From Sinotaia quadrata (lineage: Eukaryota; Mollusca; Gastropoda; Architaenioglossa; Viviparidae): 64,000 nt of DNA. This document shows positions 55,901-62,200 of the stretch, in pieces. The first letter of the stretch is position 1. Every line of letters starts with the position of its first letter. The stretch lies in contig CM054177.1 in NCBI GenBank assembly GCA_028829895.1, positions 74,693,163 through 74,757,162 on the forward strand, written 5' to 3'. A program made the translations under genes and the position numbers. The notes below the pieces were generated by a model. It did no database searches and was not told where the DNA came from. It was given only the letters and a program-made list of their open reading frames with translations.

Positions 55901-58900
55901 TATGATTGATATGTGTCCAACTTTGCAATCTCTCAACAAAACTTATGAATTATGATTGATACCTCTCCTATTTGGGAATCTCTCAGTGAAACTGGAATTA
56001 TGATTGATACCTGTCCTACTTGACAATCTCTCAACGAAACTGGAATTATGATTGATACCTATCCTATTCAGCAATCTCTCTACTAAACAAAAAAGGTGAT
56101 AGATACCTGTCCCCAGCAATCTCTCCACTAAACCAGGAAGGTGATTGATACCTGTCCCCAACAATCTCCACTAAACCAGGAAGGTGATTGATACCTGTCC
56201 CCAGCAATCTCCACTAAACCAGGAAGGTGATTGATACCTGTCATACTCAGCAATCTGTCACAAATAACTCATTTCAGCATGACTGAATCTTCCTGATTTT
56301 TCTTACATAGGTGTGTCATTGAGAAAGTACATTCTTTAATAAATTATTCAAATAAATATTTTTAGTGGTGAACCAAGAGCTATATGAAGCTGCAGTAATC
56401 TATTGACTGATTTTAATGAATTTAGTAGATCTTCAATTTGGTTTTAAATCTCAGTGCAAAAGCAGTATTTAATAATTTGATAGCTATATCAGAATAGGTG
56501 GATAAATATATCTTGGTTTTTTTTAAAACTAGGTGAGGATAAGATCTAACTTATGTATTGGGATCAGTTCTTCTTGACTGATAAATATTTCTTCTTTTTT
56601 TAAAAAAAAAATTTGTTTAGATGAGGATAAGATAGAGCTGGCAGTTATCAATCCAGCATATGTGCTGGGACCAGTTCTTCATGGCTCTCAGTGCTCCAGC
56701 ATGGAGGTAAGAACTTATGACATAAGAGTTATCTTCTCTTTCTTAGATTGAAGCAGATTTAAAATGAATGTTTATTTATTAGTATATTTCAAAATCTAGT
56801 TGTCATCTCCAGATTATTTAAATTCATGTTTATTTGTTAACATGTATCAAGTTGAGTTGTCTTTTCCTCCAAAGTATATCGTAATTAATGTTTATTTATT
56901 AACTTGTATCAAAATTGAGTTGTCTTCTCCAAAGTAAATCAATTAATGTTTATTTATTAGTATGTATCTGCATGATGATTATGTTTGAATATGTTCACTT
57001 ATAATATTCATCCCGTAAACTTGTTATGAGAAATGAAATTTAGAAACAAAGAATCTCTAATAATTAATATATTATTTGATTCTGATTATTCTTAAAATCT
57101 TTGTAGACTGGTCTAGTAGATGTTAATTTTTTTTTTATTTAAGGACAGTTTCTCTGTACTTTTTGCAGTACTTCAGTTTTGTTTCACAGATTGGTAACTG
57201 TACATGCACTTTTTGCCTTGAATTTGTATCATTTCTAATGAAAATTGTACTTTTCATTTTTATTTAAAAAGTATATTTTTCTGTTATATTTTAGACTTAT
57301 ATCACACCATTTCATATTTAAACATTATTGGTTTTGTCCTTTAGATTATGAATGTATTTATTATTTTTTGCATTTTATTGGACTTTGTTATTTTGTGTTT
57401 CAAACTACACATTACAGTTCAAAATTTTTTAACAGATAATTAATTTTAAAAGATGATTAAAGATAATAGTTTTAATTTGATTTCTTATTTCAGGTTTTGA
57501 AGCGGCTGCTGGAGCGCTCAATGCCAGCAGTGCCCAAGCTCAACTTTGCCATCGTAGATGTACGCGATGTCGCTGCTGCTCACATCAAAGCCATGACTGA
57601 GCCAGAAGCTGCAGGTGAAAATCTGTCATTTACTTAATGCATCTTTGTGTGTTCAGATGCAGTATCTGTTATTTGTTTATAATATCTATGTGAAATATCT
57701 GTCATTTGCTTATTACATCTGTTCATGTACAGGTGAAATATCTGTCATTATTTTGATTCATCACTCCTAGTTAAATGTACAAGAAAAATAAATGTTATTT
57801 TCCAATCCTGTTTACGCAAGGGTGAAATGGCTTTCACTTATCTATTTATGTAAGGTGAAATAGCTTTTGTAATGAAACATCCATCTGTTGAGTTTATGTA
57901 AGTGTTTGGAATGTCATGTTTTTGTTACTTTTTTATAGAAAGGTGAATGGTGCAACTTATCACATGGTAGTAATTAAGATAGTCTAAAAGAAAAGATTAT
58001 TAGCAAAATATCTTATTTTGCTAAAATAAATAAATAAGGCAGATAATAGAACCATAAATCTGAGATAAAGAAAGCCCTTATCTCTAAAATAATTTTTAAA
58101 AATATTATGTAGTTAATGTGATCAGATGAAACAAACTCTAATACAGGACATGCACTTGACCAACACTTAGCATATTTCCATTCTGTGGCCTACATTATCA
58201 AGGCTCAAGTTCCTGTTGGTGTGCAAACAATGGAAAGATTTAAGTGCAAGCATTGTTCGTGAAATAATCTATATGTACAACACACACACACACACACACA
58301 ACACCTTTCTCTACATACAGTTTATAATGATAATGATCTTTAAATGTTTACGACTTTTGCAGTATGTCATTAATGTGTCTAGATGCCGCTGAATAAATGC
58401 GCAACACAAAACCCATTAAAGGTCAAGTGAGAGACAACTTTGAGCAAACAAACAGAAAAATATTAAAATTATGTACTGAAGAAAATGTGTTTTTGTAAAC
58501 CAGTCACGAAAGTTTGCTTATTTGATTTTACAGCAAATAGTAAACCGTGTATTATTCCTGTTAAGTGTCTTTGACAGCAGGCTTTAAATCTAAACTACTA
58601 AAGCAAAAGCAAAGACTATTTTTGCAGCTGAAAGAGTTAATGAGTTCCTTTTGGATAGAAATAGTCAGCCAATGAGGCATTTTATTTCATGTGAATCAGC
58701 TTAATTTTATTGCCATAAAAATTACTATTTGCGTGTGTTTATAAAAACACAACTAATAGTTCTAATGATCATAGAGAGGGGTATTCATTCTGAAGAAGAG
58801 AGTCTGGGGACTACAAGTTGTAAGAGCAAAGGTGTGAAAGGTTTTGTCTGAAATTTTGTGTGTGTGTGCAGTTGTAGTAGTGGATTATTCTTTCCAATTC

Positions 58901-59206
58901 TCAAATGCCCAGAGATTTTTAGCCTAGTCTGCATATTGCTGGATCCCTGTTATCTTACCATCTGATGGAATAGATGGTATCTATGCCCACTACCCTTGAG
59001 TGGTGATTTCCCCGCTTGATGGTGGTATAGACACTCAGCCTACCACCATTCTTGAGAGCAGTATATATTTTTCACCCTCTGCTGGTTGACTAAATGCTAA
59101 ACCTACTACCATTTCTAGATTACTAGAGAGTGGTAAAAGACCACTGTAAGGTTTCCCCACTTAATAGAGGAGTAGATCCTAAACTTTCCACCTTGAGCAC
59201 AGTGTG

Positions 59207-59287
<81 letters not shown>

Positions 59288-62200
59288 GAGCTTTTTAGTG
59301 ATGAAGACCTTTCCCTTTGTAACTGCCTGCTCCTACAGATATCTTACATGAAATGCATACATTTCTTTCAACAGAAACAAATAGTCTTAGAGAAGTAAAT
59401 AGTCTTACAGAAGTAAATAGTCTTACAGAAACAAATAGTCTTACAGAAGTGAATAGTCTTACAGAAGTAAATAGTCTTACAGAAACAAATAGTCACACAG
59501 AAACAAATAGTCTTACAGAAACAAATAAACAGACTTAAAAAGATAAAAGTCTAAAATATTACATAGCCAGATGATCTTTACCACACAGGTGACATGAAGT
59601 TGTAAAAAGAAGTAATGGTGGCTGTGGTAGGATTTTATATGGTAATGTTATCATGTTTCATTTTCGAAGATTTTTCTTCATCCTGTTAATTCAGAAATAA
59701 ACGGAATGTTTGTTATTTTCAGGACACAGGCACTTGATTGTCAATTCAAACATGTGGATGAAAGAGATGGCACAAATGCTGTCAAAAGAATTCAAACCTC
59801 AGGGTGTGTAACTTTTTCTTAGTATCAAAATATCTGTATAAATATGAAACATTATTAGGCCATACTCTTGATTATTTTTTTTAATTCTTTGGAGTATCAC
59901 AAATCTGAATTCTTTTGAAAATAGCCAGTCATGTTTGTTTTAGATTATCAGTCATGAATACTTTCGAGTATCACAAGTAATGTTTGTCATAGATTAATCA
60001 TCTGTCATGAATTGAGTATCATAAATCATTTTGTTATAGATGATCTGTCATGAACTGTTTTGAGTATCATAATCATGTTTGTCATAGATTTTCTCTGTTG
60101 AATTCTTTCAAGTATTCTGAGTGTTGTAAACCATATTTTCTAAGCTCCACTTTCCTTTGTCAATCTGAATTTTGTTGTTGTTGTTGTTGATTTATCCTTC
60201 TTTACTTAACTCTCCATTTTTCTGTCTTCCTCTCTCTGCTCTCTAGCCCCTCTTTCCCTTTTCTATTTGATTTCCTCTCTCCCCATCTATCTGGATCCCT
60301 CTTCCAGGCTTCATCTCTGTGCCCCTCTTTCCCTTTCTCTCTGGCAACTTCTCTCTATCCCTCTTGTTCCCCAATTTCTTTATCTTTGTCCCTCTGTTTC
60401 TCTCCTTCTCTAACTTGCTCTTTTGTCTCAAACTGTAATCTGACAATCTGAAAAAAACACTGTGTTTCATTTCTTTTAGTATAAATTCTATGATTAAGGT
60501 AGGTGCTCAGAACATTTGTTCATTGATTTAAAAGTTATGACCCTTAATTAATTATTAAGACAGGGGTTTTTTTGTCCAGCTTTCTTCTCTTGTTAATGTG
60601 ATCATTTTGTTCCTATGTAAATACTGTTTATTGTAATCTTATGTTGTATGTACGATCTTATGTTTGTACATTCCTGTATACATGTTCTTATGTTATATGT
60701 ATGATTGTGTGTGTGTGTTTCTCATCTGTTTCATGTACATTGTTGTATATACATTCTTAATGTTGTATACACACTTCTGTAAAGTATGTTCTCTCTGTGT
60801 TGTGTTCATTTTTCTTTTTATTGTGCAAGTTCTGATAAGTTTTTAAAGATCTGTACATTTTTATTATATTATTTATACTCTTTTATTTTCACTTTTGTCT
60901 GCTCATTTCATTCTAAAGGTCTAAAGGTGACCATTTTGTAGGTTCTTTCCTTCAATAATACAATATTTTTTTCAACAGGGTATAGTGTGCCAACTGTTAA
61001 CTGCCCTTATTTTGCACTCTGGATGACGGCTCTCTTTGATAAGACCATCAAAATGATCTTGCCTCAGATAAACAAAGTGCACAAATTTGACAACAAACGG
61101 GTAAGATAATCAGCAGTTTTTGTAAACTACTTCAAATTGTGGTCTTAGAATCAGATTGAATGGAATTGTTAAGTCATCTCACTCAGTTTATGGTTGTCTT
61201 CTGAAATCATTTATACTTTCAGGTTCTTCAGCACTGTAAAATTGGGATTTAGTTCTACTGTTTAATATACTGACATTACTATTTCCAGAAACTCATGAGA
61301 AACAAAGTTAATAAGCTTGTCACTGGCTCTGTGACAAAGAGTATTGTTATGTTCCTTTAGAACAGTCCCATAGGCTTGGATCAAATATCAGACACTTTAA
61401 TGTTAATAATCACTAAGGTCAACATTGAGAGAAATCAAATCTACAGATTTAATCCTGAAACACCAAGGATTAGATATAGCAATAAGGAAAAAAGAGACTG
61501 TTAATGAATAAAAAACTAAATAGATAAAAGGCAGTGTTATGCCAGGTGTTCCATTGCTTAGCAGAAGAGAGAGAAACACCAATGTTTTCACTGTTATTCA
61601 GCTGTGCTTTTATGATTTGGATCACTGTTTCAAAATTTGAGATAAAATTAAAAAATGTACTGTACATTTTGTGCATGGCAGACTGTAAATCTAATTCAGA
61701 TTGAATTAAAACTATGAAAGGAAAAGTGACTTTTGTCAGAAATAAATAATAAATTTTATGGAGTGTTTAGTACATCCTAAAATTGCACCTACTAGGATAC
61801 AGTAGTTTCATTATGTCAGTATATTATACATCATCTTGAATTAAGAAATTTCACAAAAATATCCCAGAATTCTTATCCCTGTAAAGGCTGGCTAAAGATC
61901 AATTAATGAACATTAAGGATATAATTTGCATGCAAATCTTATAAATAGTGACTTAGTTGTTTGATGAATATCACTTATTGTTTCATAGACTTATGCTATT
62001 ATTAATTACATGTTAATTATTAACTGTTAGTATTAGGGAGACTTGCATCAATTTCAATTTTTGTGTTGGACACGAACGAGCACATGCAATACACACATGC
62101 TTCTGCAACAAGCCAAAGACCTCACTTCTAGTTTCTTGGCCAATATCACAAACTTTTCCTGTTTGTCTTTGTTGTGGTTTTCATGTACTAATATCACAAA

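Noticed and set aside
55943..56164. NRxGINH repeat protein on the minus strand
   Set aside because: It is the 45-bp intron 4 array read in a chance-open frame.
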